From assembly GCF_016920785.2 (NCBI RefSeq), contig NW_024609879.1:10665145-10729144 (forward strand): 64,000 nt of DNA, given 5' to 3'. Under the pieces are notes generated by a model. It was not told the origin of the DNA. It saw only the letters and a list, made by a program, of their open reading frames with translations, and ran no database searches. Positions within the stretch are counted from its first letter, which is position 1. Every line of letters starts with the position of its first letter. Both the position numbers and the translations under genes were made by a program. This stretch comes from Ixodes scapularis (taxonomy: Eukaryota > Arthropoda > Arachnida > Ixodida > Ixodidae). Positions 20,101-30,291 of the stretch are shown in pieces.

Positions 20101-20859
20101 CATGCGGGGCACCGGGGCATCGTTGCCATGAAAGCATACGCTCGGAGCTACTTGTGGTGGCCCGGGATCGACAAAGAGATTGAACTCTGTGTAGCTCAAT
20201 GTGACACGTGCCAAGTGAACCAGAGAGCAGTACCAAAGGCAGAAAACCTGACCTGGGAAAGACCTACGGCACCATGGGACACCATCCATCTAGATTTTGC
20301 CGGGCCGATCGAGGGGCAGGTCTACCTTATAATTGTTGACGCGTATTCCAAATGGCTAGAAGTTCGCGCAGTTCGGAATATGGCGTCATCTACGGTTATT
20401 TCAGAACTGCGCAGCGTGTTTGCAACCTTTGGCATACCACGGAAAGTAATGTCCGACAACGGGACCGCCTTTGTATCGGAAGAAATTAAGAGCTTTTACT
20501 CCTCCAACGGCATCGCAGCGGTCACCAGTGCCCCTTATCACCCTGCAACTAACGGCCAAGCTGAACGAATGGTCCAGCAGTTAAAGAAGGCGTTGGCGAA
20601 GGGCGGAAAGGGCACGTTGGACTGTACGTTGGCACGCTTTTTATACAAGCAACACACTACCGTACACACAGCGACGGGAAAAACTCCCGCGTGGATGCTA
20701 CTTGGCCGAGAGTTGCCGTCTCCGCTCGAGAGACTCCTCCACGGACCCAACTATGAACCCACGAGTTCGACAGTCCCGGAAACATTTTTTGGTGGGACAA
20801 GCAGTGTGGATTCGCAAGTTTCCAAGTGGACGCACATGGATGGCGGGTACCATCACTAG
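17107..20859 (+). CDS. Gag-Pol of gypsy element (integrase C-terminus lost to a frameshift)
   Basis: The ORF from ATG 17107 runs 1250 codons; the frame is also open upstream through the LTR, but without an ATG that makes sense for the element. Gag ~1-245; knuckles from C252 (CYRCLEQHSAFSC, then CNFCHKKGHVEKAC); protease DSGA at D351; RT with YLDD at 631-634; RNase H with D780; integrase HHCC (H999, H1002, C1032, C1035) and DD35E core (D1063, D1117, E1153). It should supply capsid, protease, RT/RNase H and the integrase core. The frame then leaves the family pattern near residue 1226 at a run of six T (20785-20790). The usual C-terminal DNA-binding part continues in the +2 frame (20702-21145). 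A one-base indel in the T run explains this. It could be a genuine mutation or a sequencing error. Confidence 0.9.
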   Translation: MTTQGKLEEFNLTAWTSWADRFGFYCEANDIAEPSKKRALLLTLCGAQTYEVVRALVAPRTPGSVPFDELMAMLQKHFDPRPSELFSRTKFQRRDQQPGESIATYAAALKKLAADCNFGILATQMAAPSLSSIGVASAATGTTADPASADAPGTAVTVSPPVPNPTMLPLDVMLRDRFVCGIMDEHLQQRLFAETNLTFQKAYDMAVRTEGAAQHQRDMKAQKSEIYAVKKAQLPPAHLEQKEKRQSEPLTCYRCLEQHSAFSCRSRNARCNFCHKKGHVEKACFKKSRVHHQSQTTHHVEQHEETLQSDDDLSDTSWNLHDLNAVRASSTLPKFMVTLKINNRELELEVDSGAACSIISEATYRRLWPKNPPTLNQDGLTLHTWSGEGLQVLGTANVHVRHKSKDYILPLVVTRGTGCSLLGRNWFQDLKIRVSGIHHLGTKDSVANILKAHEDVFDANIRGHSGPPVNLELKEGATPHFLKSRPVPFALRPAVEAELKSLESQGILEPTQHSEWATPVVVVRKKDGTIRLCGDYRSTVNKEAKTTMYPMPTIPEILTNLQGGLVFSTLDLTQAYQQLRLTRDTADVLTINTIKGLYRVKRMPFGIAAAPAIFQRFMETVLAGIPGIGVYLDDVIISGATAAEHLTRLDTVLTRLAQAGLRLKRCKCRFAVERVEYLGHTIDAAGIHPTDEKLKAIKEMPEPTCRTTLKSFLGLLAFYDRFLANRATIAKDLYALLEKDVPWTWQEKHRQAFRQLKHAIAQRTVLAHYDENKSLIVSCDASPYGVGAVLAQLDDDGNEAPIVFTSRTLGKAEKNYSQLDREGLAIVFAMDRFHRYVAGRHVTITTDHQPLLGIMGQKSPVPTVLSPRMTRWCVKLTAYDYNMIYRAGKQNQNADALSRLPLPETDDEQHPPGDVLMLEALTKPPMTATELADNTAKDSILAKVFQAVKHGEVRKLDGDRFVAYKLKAAELSIHRGCLIWGSRVVIPASMRSEAISLLHAGHRGIVAMKAYARSYLWWPGIDKEIELCVAQCDTCQVNQRAVPKAENLTWERPTAPWDTIHLDFAGPIEGQVYLIIVDAYSKWLEVRAVRNMASSTVISELRSVFATFGIPRKVMSDNGTAFVSEEIKSFYSSNGIAAVTSAPYHPATNGQAERMVQQLKKALAKGGKGTLDCTLARFLYKQHTTVHTATGKTPAWMLLGRELPSPLERLLHGPNYEPTSSTVPETFFGGTSSVDSQVSKWTHMDGGYHH

Positions 20860-21145
20860 ACGCCTGGGCCCTCGGTCGTGGATGATCGACACCGATCAGG
20901 GGCAGACACGGCGACATATGGAACATATACGACCTAGAAGTTCCACGCCACCGCGCAGGACGACTACTACACCTTCACCTGTGTGGGACTTGGCCATGGA
21001 GCCTTGCGAGGTGTCAATCACCCCTCAAGGGCCGGCTACTGCTCCTACACAACCTACAGGACCTTCATGTTCCACCCAGCCGATCATACGCACCACCACT
21101 CGCGTGCGACGGCCGCCAGAAAGGTTCGGGTTCTCAGCCAAGTGA
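20791..21145 (+). pseudogene. Out-of-frame integrase C-terminal domain of the gypsy element
   Basis: After the T6 run the frame ending at 21145 reads as a normal gypsy integrase C-terminus: a VGQAVWIRKF-type strand, a WMAGTITRRLGPRSW segment, and RRHMEHIRPR (the common RRHVDQLRPR-like motif). A Pro/Thr-rich tail follows, ending eight bases before the 3' LTR. It has no start of its own, so it is separated from the main ORF by a single frameshift. Confidence 0.75.
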
Positions 21146-21153
21146 GGGGGAAG
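21142..21153 (+). other. Polypurine tract
   Basis: GTGAGGGGGAAG sits immediately upstream of the 3' LTR and overlaps the end of the integrase reading frame. Confidence 0.75.
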
Positions 21154-21337
21154 TGTCATGTATCCGCTGGTGGCCAAGAGATGGCGTCACCGGGCACACG
21201 CGCTTATCCCGCGCTTTTCAAGAGCACGGACCTGGGGCACGGGACGGATGCTCGGGCATTGCAATTCCATCGCCATTAAAAGCACATCTGGACGCTCCTC
21301 GGTGTCGTGGCTTGAGCTTCGCCCGGGATACATTACA
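21154..21337 (+). repeat. 3' LTR of gypsy element
   Basis: 184 bp, identical to 16878-17061, followed by the target duplication CTATA at 21338-21342. Confidence 0.93.
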
Positions 21338-21342
21338 CTATA

Positions 21343-21640
21343 GCTTGTACGTGTCCAGATGATGCAGATCAAAAGACCTCTGGAATGTATTATGCCAGGA
21401 CTCGGCGTGATTGGTGGTCCTCGTTCGACACGTACATATTTTACCGTATATTGGTACTTCCAATGTCCACCAACCTTGAACAGCACATAAAGAAGACAAC
21501 ATTCACAACGCACAAAGCCCTACTTTAAGCAAATATCGTCTTGATAAAAGAAAAAAAAAAAACGCCCTGTATGTTGCATATAATTTACAATATATTGGGC
21601 AACTAACTTACGTGCAAACAACTGCGCTATCCGAGAAAAC
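21343..21640. other. Interior of the Foldback-like pair, right of the gypsy insertion
   Basis: About 300 bp without a supported ORF, with an A-rich run at about 21549-21561. Together with 16346-16872 this would be the original ~830-bp interior between the inverted minisatellite arms. Confidence 0.4.
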
Positions 21641-21900
21641 ATGTGCTTGAAAACTCCAATATCGATCCTTCCCAAGGCGCGCACATGCGCTCTCGTGACG
21701 CGCGCTCAAATAACAGGCGCTCTCGCGTCGCGGCGCTCTCCCGTCGTGCGCTCTGGTGTCACGGCGCTCTGCTGTCGTGCGCTCTGGTGTCGTGGCGCTC
21801 TCCTGTCGTGCGCTCTGGTGTCGTGGCGCTCTCCTGTCGTGCGCTCTGGTGTCACGGCGCTCTGCTGTCGTGCGCTCTCGTGGCGCCCTTCCGTGCCTTC
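21641..21900 (-). repeat. Right inverted arm of the Foldback-like element: 31-bp tandem repeat
   Basis: Four perfect-length 31-bp units at 21743-21773, 21774-21804, 21805-21835 and 21836-21866, plus a partial fifth. Each begins gtcgtgcgctctggtgtc. Units 1 and 4 end in 'acggcgctctgct' and units 2 and 3 in 'gtggcgctctcct', an A-B-B-A order. Each unit is a dimer of the 15-17-bp motif seen in reverse complement at 16151-16285. The inner flank (about 21641-21700) also matches the left arm's inner flank in inverse orientation. Drosophila FB elements likewise have inverted termini made of tandem repeats, including 31-bp ones. Confidence 0.7.
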
Positions 21901-22669
21901 AAGGGTACCGATCAAGAAACGACGCCGCGGCAAAGTTGTGAAGATGTGTCGCGCGTAGATATCTTTGCATCATATATTGACCACAAATTCAGCTCTGGAT
22001 CATTCAGCTGTTCCGGTGAGCTGCTATCAATAAAGGAGAGCAAATATCTGTGGTTGGTATTATGCACTTTTAACCATAGCTATTTTACAAATCTGAAATG
22101 AATCACATGGCAGCACAAAAAAAAAAAAAAAGAAAAAAACGCTGTGAAGAAAAGTAAGTTTTCGAACACAAAAGTATAAAACGGCGAGATGGAAAAGCGC
22201 ATTGAAACGCGACCCGTATGGTCGTGTGCATTCTGTGGCCATCGCCCCCGCTGTACCCCCACCCTCCTCTTCCGTCGCCACTGGATCAACCTCAGTTCTT
22301 GACCGTGAGTGCTGCACGTAAAAATATAGTCGTCATATTAAAGTAAAACTCTGCTCCCGAGGCACATACGTCTTCGTGCATATTGCACTCCCGACACACA
22401 TGCACACGGCGTCGATTTTTGATCGATATCCAAACTTGAAAAGGCACTCAGACGCCGCACTTCAGCGTGCCAAGGAAGCTTAGATCACGCCGCGAGTCCG
22501 GCGAACTTGCTTTCGACGGGTTGTGGTGTTTTCCTGCTGGGCTGCACTTTCGTAAAATATTTCACATGTGCTCAAAGGCAAGTCTCTACTTTTACACAAG
22601 GTTTTTTTTAAGAACTTTATTCAGCGGATGACGACCAACGGGTAGAAACCGTGTTTCACCTCGCCGCCG
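21901..22669. other. Intergenic stretch
   Basis: No supported gene. A-rich runs at about 22118-22137. ORFs on either strand here are low-complexity or derive from the A/T tracts. Confidence 0.5.
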
Positions 22670-22675
22670 GGAACC

Positions 22676-22830
22676 GGACGTTTTGATACCAGACTTTTCA
22701 GTACCGGACGATTCGGTGCCGACGTTTCGGTACGCGGTCGTTCCGGTACGCGGTCGTTTTGGTGCCCGGTCGTTTAGGTGCACGGTCGTTTTGGTTCGTG
22801 GTCATTTCAGTACCTGTCATTTCAGTTGGG
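22676..22830 (+). repeat. ~16-bp tandem repeat (gtacgcggtcgttttg-like)
   Basis: Nine or so degenerate units of 'gtacgcggtcgttttg' (variants gtgcccggtcgtttag, gtgcacggtcgttttg, gttcgtggtcatttca) run without spacers from about 22676 to 22828. They lie just upstream of a TATATA-containing segment (about 22863) and the FLYWCH-like ORF. Confidence 0.7.
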
Positions 22831-23135
22831 AGCACCGCTGACCTTGACCCGCCCTGCTGACCTATATATCTCCTTGCGTACCCGGCGTCCGGTTCCGGGC
22901 TTCATCTTCAGACGCAAAAGCACACAAAAGCAGTTCTGCTTTCGTGCTTTTGTACGGGTTTTCACTTGTATGTTCTGTCGAGACTTTCATAGTAAAGAGT
23001 CAACCTTCCTTTGTCGTTTTTGGTTTATTTTCACTTCGTACTTGCGACGTTTTGTCTAGCCTCTGGTTTTATACGAGGATTTATTTTCCTGTCCGTCATT
23101 GCCTGTCTTCACGCATCGGGGCTAGATCTTCGGTG
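22831..23135 (+). other. Putative promoter and 5' leader upstream of the FLYWCH-like ORF
   Basis: 'gacctatatatctcc' at about 22859-22873 is a plausible TATA box, followed by ~260 bp of T-rich leader without a good ORF before ATG 23136. The promoter role is inference from spacing only. Confidence 0.3.
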
Positions 23136-23252
23136 ATGGCTTCCTGTTTACCGAGCAAACGAGGGGGACTCAAGCTTTTATTTTATGGGTTCGAATACGA
23201 CAAGCAACGAGAGAACGGCGACAAGGTATACGTGCGGCCTTATATTTCGTAA
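23136..23252 (+). CDS. Short FLYWCH-like zinc-finger ORF or first exon
   Basis: A 38-codon ORF from ATG 23136. Residues 7-33 (KRGGLKLLFYGFEYDKQREN then GDKVYVRP) resemble the first half of a FLYWCH domain (S.RG...L...GY.Y......G...YWRC): the GG-L-L-GF-Y spacing is right, but the distal Trp-Cys-His ligands are absent. FLYWCH domains bind DNA and occur in transcription factors and in MULE-type transposases. The codons GACAAG are followed by GTATACG (GT at 23226), so this may be a first exon with the remainder spliced on. Alternatively it is a truncated fragment. Confidence 0.35.
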   Translation: MASCLPSKRGGLKLLFYGFEYDKQRENGDKVYVRPYIS

Positions 23253-26200
23253 AAAATATAGGCTCTAGAACTTGCATTTAAATGCTACCCACTTAAAGAC
23301 CGACCAAGGAAACCATTTTCCGCAAGGTAGGAAAATGCCCCTCGCGCCCTCCTCTTTTCACCCTCTCCCAAAAATCACGTGACGGCAGGGGCTCGTTTTG
23401 TGTCGGCTTTTTCTGCAGGGATAATCCTCAAAATCCGCGAAATGAGCGGCTAGCTGCAAGCGCAACAACGACCTTGAGACGTCCATGTGTCTTCCCTCGA
23501 CGCGGGCACGCTCAATCCGCGAGATTGAGGAAGCCAGCGCGACTGAACGCTTTTTCCCATGAGCTGCAGGTCCGAGGCCGCTCGGTCGGTCGGTGAAGAT
23601 CGAGGGGCCTTGGTATTCTGAGTTCGTTCCAGCAGCCGCTCTCTGGCATCGCGCGGCTGCTGGAACCATTCCCGTCTCTGCACAAGGATTGGCTTGCGCA
23701 ATAAAGGGTTCAGGTCGTCGATAGTACATTTATTTCCGAGACATATAAATCAAGTGGCTTTCCCTGATCTCGTCATTACTGTTCGAAACATAAATCTCCC
23801 TCATAGGTTGTTCATCTCATTTTGAATCATTTTGCGAATTTATTCGTCCTCACCTCTGCTTGATGTTTGTTTTATAACTTGATAAAGACCTTTAAATATT
23901 GTCGCGGGCTTGCGCGATCAACGCTTTCACTCAAAATTGGAAAGATTGGCGTCAGGAGGGGTTGAAGAAGCAAACCGTAATTTTTGCTTTTAATGAAGAT
24001 GGCACAATCGTAAGATCGGTCTATGCTTCACTTGCCTCCACAGCGCCCCATCGTTTGCACTATCGCAACTTCTCAGTGACATAGATGTATACCACATTTT
24101 ACTGACGGTTACTATAGATGTGGCCCCACAGGCGTTCCCGTTATCTGCGAGTCGACTTTTTAATGACCGGCGACTCTCCTGAGTGAGAAGTAATATTATC
24201 ACCTTCCTACAACATCCAAACCTTTCTCCCCCCCCCCCCCCTCCCCTCCCTTTCCCGAGTTGGGGAAATATCAGGCCACTCCAGGAAGCAGCCTGCAGAC
24301 TGCGCTTTTCGGCTACTCATTCTCAACATATTCGAACGTGGAAGTAAACACATTGCATGAACGACGCCCAGTTTATTTGCAACCTAAATAATGTGGCTCT
24401 ACTCTTGGGGCCCAATCAATTTCATCATCAATCATTTTTTGTTTATGCCAGTTTTTGTTAGTTTATGCCAGTTTTTAGATAAAGTGAGCACGCTCTTGGA
24501 AAATAATTTGTTTTATTATCAAGGAATACGCCAAATAGCGACGTTTCAAGATCTTTTAGCACCTAATGCTGTTTACACAATAGAGGACGTGACACCATGT
24601 AGAGTTTCCCCTAAAAAGTCAGTTCTAATTTGAGCCCTCATCATAATCATCGTAATACGAATTGTCTGTAGTGGTCGTTGTTGTTGGTGTGGTCGTTTCG
24701 GGTGTAGGCAAGGTCTGTAGCGGAGGCAGATCAGTGCTGTAATTCCCACATTAGTCTCTGAAACATGTCTGAAAATAAAACAAGGCTTCGAATTAGTAAA
24801 TCAGCACGAGCTTTGCTTTTGAAAGCAGCGCAATGCACGCTCATTAAAATTAAAAGGATGCAAAAATGAATTTGTGTAAATAATAGATCATCGCTATGAT
24901 TAAAATCCGTCCAAAATGTCGCGGAAAGCTGCTTGGCAAAACGAACAACTTTTTGTTTTTATTTTAGCATTTTGTTGTTTTAACATTTTATCATTATAGC
25001 ATCATATCGCTATTCAGCGTGGAGTATTTTTGCGTTAGGCAGATCTCTTAGTCTAACGTTTGCAGGTTAGGCTAAAAAAACATGCGCCCTTTCTCAAATA
25101 CTCGCCGTCGGAGAACATCGCCGTACATTTGACGGACAGTGGACAAGCATCGGGATCGTGAGGCGGTTTCATAAGAAAACACAAGATTCGAAGGTCAGGT
25201 CATGAAAGCGCCTTCAGTGACCTTGTCATCGAGGAAACTACAGTACCTGGATTATTTTTACTAAACTGATTTTTTCTGTCCATAATTATCGTTTTCTTTT
25301 TGTCTATTCTTGTATTAGATTTTTCTAATGTTTTATTAAGTACTAAATTGAACAAACAAAACAAACAAAGAATTGACTCCAGCAACATTTGCTACGATAT
25401 TTCTTTGATATATTATTTTTGTCCTCGTGTGTTTTTTTTTTCTTCTTCTTTCTATTAAAACGTCAGTTCAGAATAGAGCTTCTGTCCAGATTTCTACCCG
25501 TCCTTTGCATTTCACGCTTACGACATTTGGGACAAAAATTTAATAAAATTATTTTTAGTATTTGTTAAATAACAACTTGACTCCTTAAGAACCTGTACGC
25601 AAGGAAAGAAATAAGAACAGAAGAGGAAGACAGAGAGGTTAACTGGAATATTCCGTTTGGCTACACTGTGCAAGGAGAGACGAATAGAGATATTAAAGAG
25701 GGGATTTAGAAAGAAGAAAAAAATGAAAGGTGTAAAATTTAAAGGAGTCTTGACCACTATAGACATGATACTGTTCATGAAAACCAAGGTTTATCGTCTA
25801 TAAACAAGAGTCAAGCCTCTTTCCTTGAAACAAACAAGAGGTTTTGTGGCTCTTGCTTTTTTATGTGGCTCAACCAAAGCACCAAGCACCTTTGCCGCAG
25901 AAAAGGGCAGGCTATCAAGGTATGCCAATGCGCTTCTTACAGCGGAGCTGTTAAGCGCTAGCTCCCCAGGATCGCGTCCCTTGCAAAAAATGTCGACAGA
26001 AAACTCTAGTTGCCGCCGTCGCTCACAAATACCGGTAGCTGTCCAGTATGTTGTGTTTGCCGGTTGACCGCGTGCCGCCGTCGCTCATAGAGCGCGGCAT
26101 TTCTTCGGAGGGAGAAGAGCGGGAACGGAACGGAGCGGCGATGTTCGCAGCAGCGCGAATGGTTTCGCAACCGTTGCGAGACCGCTATCGCCTGAAGTTC

Positions 26201-27149
26201 GACGGCGTCGAGCGCTTCAGACCCCTTGCGAAAGAAGAGCAGACCGCTCGCCTGGAAAGCCACCGCCGAGAATAGAAGCTACAGCTCCGCAGCCCTTCCT
26301 TCCTCACCAGAGTAAAAAGGCTGAATGTTTAGTTTGCTTTTTTCTACATCGTAAGCACCATAATCGCGAATGCTGTGCCGAATTGCTTTAATTAGATCAC
26401 AACTCGAACACTGGTGTTCTGGCTTGATCTATGTGGTAAAGGAAGTTTCATGTAAATGCTCGACCAAGTGTTAGTCAATGGATGACGGTCTCTCCGCCTT
26501 TGCATGTCACGATGAAATTGAAATGATAGATTGCAATCTACGGCATAGAAGGGTGCGTACTGATGTGCAGCAGTATGCGATATATATCTTGTTTTATTGA
26601 AGACGTGTTAATTGATAAACAAAGGCGTTTTATTTTGGTAGTCTTGTACTTGGATACATGAAGTCAGGAAATGTGATGATTTTGCACCAGCATCTGCTTG
26701 GGCTTTATGAATTACGACTGATTCCGGTGTTTTAGAAGATGTTTTGTGCCGAACCTTAATGGAACAAGTTGACCTAGAAGTTGTCGATCCATCGTCATAA
26801 ACATTACTCTTTGAAGTGTGATTACACAATATGTTGCATAAGTTGCGCAATCACAAATATTGGCGTTTTCTTTCTGATTACATCTATTTCACCCGTGACG
26901 TGTGGCACAGGAAGTCTTTATGGTGGCATATTGAAGTCGTGTATGGCGCAAGATCGTAAGGCAAAAAAGGTATAATTTGGAAGATAGCTCTTGAGTAGCT
27001 ATATTGTTGTCGTTTGAAGTCAATATTAGCAAAAAGGTGGTCTCTTGTAATGTTTCTTAAGTTACAATTCTTACCGCTTTCAACAAAAGTGGGACATCTA
27101 CTCTACCAGTGTGACCACAGTCGAAGTACAAGCCGGTAGTCCAATATTA
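23253..27149. other. Long intergenic region, no supported gene
   Basis: Segments: 23340-23730 is GC-rich with an inverted repeat around 23631-23665 (cagcagccgc ... gcggctgctgg) and a 123-codon minus ORF without recognisable domain. 24226-24241 is a C-run. 24390-25800 is AT-rich. 25820-26275 is a GC-rich block with short overlapping ORFs on both strands (possibly an unrecognised repeat). 26280-27149 is AT-rich. Nothing else is interpretable. Confidence 0.5.
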
Positions 27150-27152
27150 GAT

Positions 27153-27178
27153 CATAGAACATAGAACATAGTTTTATT
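27153..27178 (-). other. CR1-type 3' terminus: AATAAA plus TTCTATG repeats
   Basis: On the element strand AATAAAACTATG is followed by TTCTATG TTCTATG and then flank. The 3' UTR upstream (27433-27180) contains a possible hairpin in which 'cgagccggtgaaagc' faces 'ctggctcgg' at about 27208-27252, the sort of structure RT may recognise. Confidence 0.6.
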
Positions 27179-27433
27179 TGAAAAAAAATACATTTTTGAA
27201 AGTACAATAGCGAGCCGGTGAAAGCCTCAAGGGCTTGTGGACCTGGCTCGGCAGGTGGCGATACAAATGAAAGACACATTGTAGTAACGTACGTTCTAAA
27301 AAAAAGTTGAAAAAGCTTTCAAAATTTACACGTTCTCGGAATCACAAGGTACACTTGTAGGGCTAGAGAAGAAAAGAAAAAACTTTGATAACCATAAAAA
27401 AACAAAAAACAACAACACCAACAAAGCTTAACC

Positions 27434-30291
27434 TCACAGCTCTAAATTCCGTAACGCCTTCCTGAGCTTTTGCCTCGAAGTTATGGATTGAAAGGATTCC
27501 GGTAGGCTGTTAAATATTTGCGGAACGTAGTACACTCTCGTGCGCTCACCATACTTCGTTCTGATCCGCGGCATTTGGAAGCGGAGCGATGGCCTCATAG
27601 GTCGCTGCGCAATGTAGGCTGTAATAAAACTAGAATTCCAGAAATGACGGAGCACAACAGTTTCTTTAAAAAGACCCCCGAAGGATGGCAAACAGAGCTC
27701 TTGAAATATAAACGCGCTTGAGACATCTGGCCTGTCAAACGAAACACTTTTCAAAATACCTCTTAGCAAGGAGTCGATTCTCGCACGCCAGAAGAGGGAG
27801 CACCCCATAAAGATGGTAACACCGTATCGCAAATAGCTGTAAGCCAATGCATGCGTTACCATTTTTCGCACAGAAAAAGGCAGAAACATTTTAATATTAT
27901 ACAGACAGCATGCAACACTTCTTATTTTTTTACATAGATAAGTCATGTGCGTGCACCAGGACAAATCACTGTCGAAATATATTCCTAGGTATTTAACTGT
28001 TTTCACATATGGAATAGTTTCGCAATCGCACGATGTGCAATTGGAAGTGTGCAGCGCTACTGGGACGGAAAGTTCGACATGCTTCAGCGGGTGCCTAAAA
28101 CAGACAAGTTTTGTTTTCGACACATTTACTTCAATTAAATTTGCCCGAAACCAGTCCATTGTAGAGATAATATCATTTTGAAGATTTTGAATGGCTACAT
28201 GATAATCTAGATGATCCGACACTAACAGCGTGTCATCGGCGTATTGAAAAATTTTACATTTAGAAATAACAGCGGGTAGATCGTTCACGTATAAATTATA
28301 GAGTAATGGCGATAGAACTGAGCCTTGCGGGACTCCAGCAGTTAAAAGGGCCTTACTGCTCTTCAGATTTTTAACCACCACCACTTGGGATCGACCTGAA
28401 AGATAGCCTTTGAGGAGTGACCGAAACGGACCTCTGAACCCCACTCTGTACAGTTTAGAACAGAGGACGTCATGACTTATGCTGTCAAATGCTTTCGAGA
28501 CATCCAAAAACACTGCACACGTAAACACACTGTTATCAAAACCAGTATTCAAGAAATCTCCAAAATCTTCCAGTAATGCCTGAGTACCCCGCTCTGCAAC
28601 AAAACCGTACTGACGATCGGAAAGTAAGTCGAACCTTTGACAGAAGCTAGTCATTGCCCTTAAAACGTGTTTTTCCAGCAGCTGCGAAATGCATGATAAG
28701 ATTGAAATGGGACGATAGTTCTTAAAATCATTCGTCGCCCCTCCTTTGTGGAGCGGTTTTACAATAGCAATTTTCATTCCCGTTGGCCAATTTCCGGTTG
28801 CAATTATATCATTCAGCAGAGCTAGAAGTACATTTTTAAGTTTTTCAAAATTTCTACGCAGATCCCGTATATGAATTTCGTCAATGCCAGAAGACTTTCT
28901 TTCCTTGGAAGAAAATAAATACTGGCGCAGCTCGTGTTCTGTTATCGAAGGGAGATACGCAGAAGCTAGATTGTAGTCGTGCAGCGTAACAGTTTGTGCT
29001 CTATCATTATCTTGAACTGCGCTTGAAGTGCGAGAAAAAAAGGCATTAAAGTCCTCAATGATTTTCTGCGTAACTGGCGCAAAGGACTTATTTATCACGT
29101 CATCAATTGAGCGTTTTTTTGTTCCACCCCGAATCTGATTATCTAACTGCCAAGTTTTTGCTACGTCAAAACGGTTTCTTTCAAATTCTCCCCTAAAAAA
29201 CCTGCGTTTTGAGGAACGGACCAAGGCGCATGCTTTATTTCTGGCTAACTTGTATTCGGTCTTGAGTGTTAGTTCACCTGGACAACGCTTGCAGCGCTTC
29301 CAGAGTAAGTCCTTGTACTTTATAGCTGCCAAAATGTCTGACGTAAGCCACTTAAAGTGCGCTTTACGTTGTCTAATCACTACTTCCCTTTTTGACGTAG
29401 ACGAAAATTTTGAAAATAAATCAACAACCGTGTCATATAACTGTGAAGCCTCGACTGATGCTAATAGGCCGTTCCAGTCAAATTTGTTTACTTTGTCATC
29501 GAACCGCGCCTGATCTGTTATCGTTATTTCCTTGAAATCATTGTCGGAGCTCCTATTATTCTTTTTTGATTTTATCTGGCACGCTATATAATAGTGATCA
29601 GCCAGTTTTTCAGTTATCACCGCCGCCTTAACCAAGCACTCGAACATGCGTATATTGATGTGATCAATGCACGAGGACACGAATTTGTCGCCTAAAATTT
29701 CTTCCCGAGTCGGTAGATGTATTGCACTTTCGATGCCGTACGCTGACATTAGGTTGAGATAATCGCATACAACATGGCGTGAGGAATCCAATGTGTTTAG
29801 ATTGAAATCGCCCGCTAAACACAATTGACTTGTCGAACTGAACTCCGATAATACTTTATCCAGTTCATCAAGAAACAGGTTCGCGTTGCTTGAAGGGGGG
29901 CGGTAGATAGCTATCAGGGTGACACAGAAATGCTGGCCAGTAATCTGCAGGCCTATGCATTCCGAATAAGTCATCGTTATTGGAATCTGGACTGTGCTCC
30001 AAATGTTTTTGATGAAAACACAAATCCTCCCCCCCTACCCGACGCTCTTGTAAAGGCAAAGCGTTCGTAACGAGGAATAGAAAACTGAGTGAGCATATCG
30101 TTAGTAATGTTAACTTCAGTCAAAATAAAAACATCTATGATCGCACCCAAATCTCAGACAGTAATCATGAACTGATCCCAGTACTTCCTAATACTTCTTA
30201 TGTTAACATGAAACACACTAAACGAAAGTTCCGATGATCCTTTGAATTTATTTTTCAGTAACGAAAGACTTGAGAACTCAAGACACTCCAT
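27434..30291 (-). pseudogene. CR1-like ORF2: endonuclease + reverse transcriptase
   Basis: Reading starts at ATG 30291, overlapping the end of ORF1. The endonuclease N-terminus (FSVFHVNIRS) is interrupted by an in-frame TGA at 30156-30154. A frame change occurs at a run of seven C (30029-30035, G on the element strand). From ATG 29974 the frame is then open for 846 codons: endonuclease remainder (IAIYRPPSSN, LAGDFNLN, IDHINI, ADHYYIACQ), then the RT with KPLHKGGATNDFKNYRPISI, FLDVSKAFDSI, GVPQGSVLSPLLYNLYVNDL and the catalytic YADDTLL, ending with a thumb and C-terminal region. It would nick target DNA and prime reverse transcription of element RNA. Clade is inferred from PHD-ORF1 plus the 3' end. 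Confidence 0.88.

Larger units (their letters stand above)
16878..21337 (+). mobile_element. Gypsy LTR retrotransposon (Mag/K02A2.6-like) with identical LTRs
   Basis: Seen: 184-bp LTRs at 16878-17061 and 21154-21337, identical at every base, each starting TGTCATGTATC and ending GATACATTACA. They are flanked by the 5-bp target duplication CTATA (16873-16877 and 21338-21342). Inside are a PBS, one Gag-Pol frame in conventional gypsy order (Gag, two knuckles, PR, RT, RH, INT), and a purine tract. Length is 4460 bp. Zero LTR divergence means a very recent insertion, yet the integrase tail is out of frame. Lineage is inferred from the single Gag-Pol ORF, double zinc knuckle and integrase style. 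Confidence 0.93.

Noticed and set aside
21743..21890. Regular 31-bp repeats as a CRISPR array
   Set aside because: Units are directly contiguous with no spacers, and the genome is eukaryotic.
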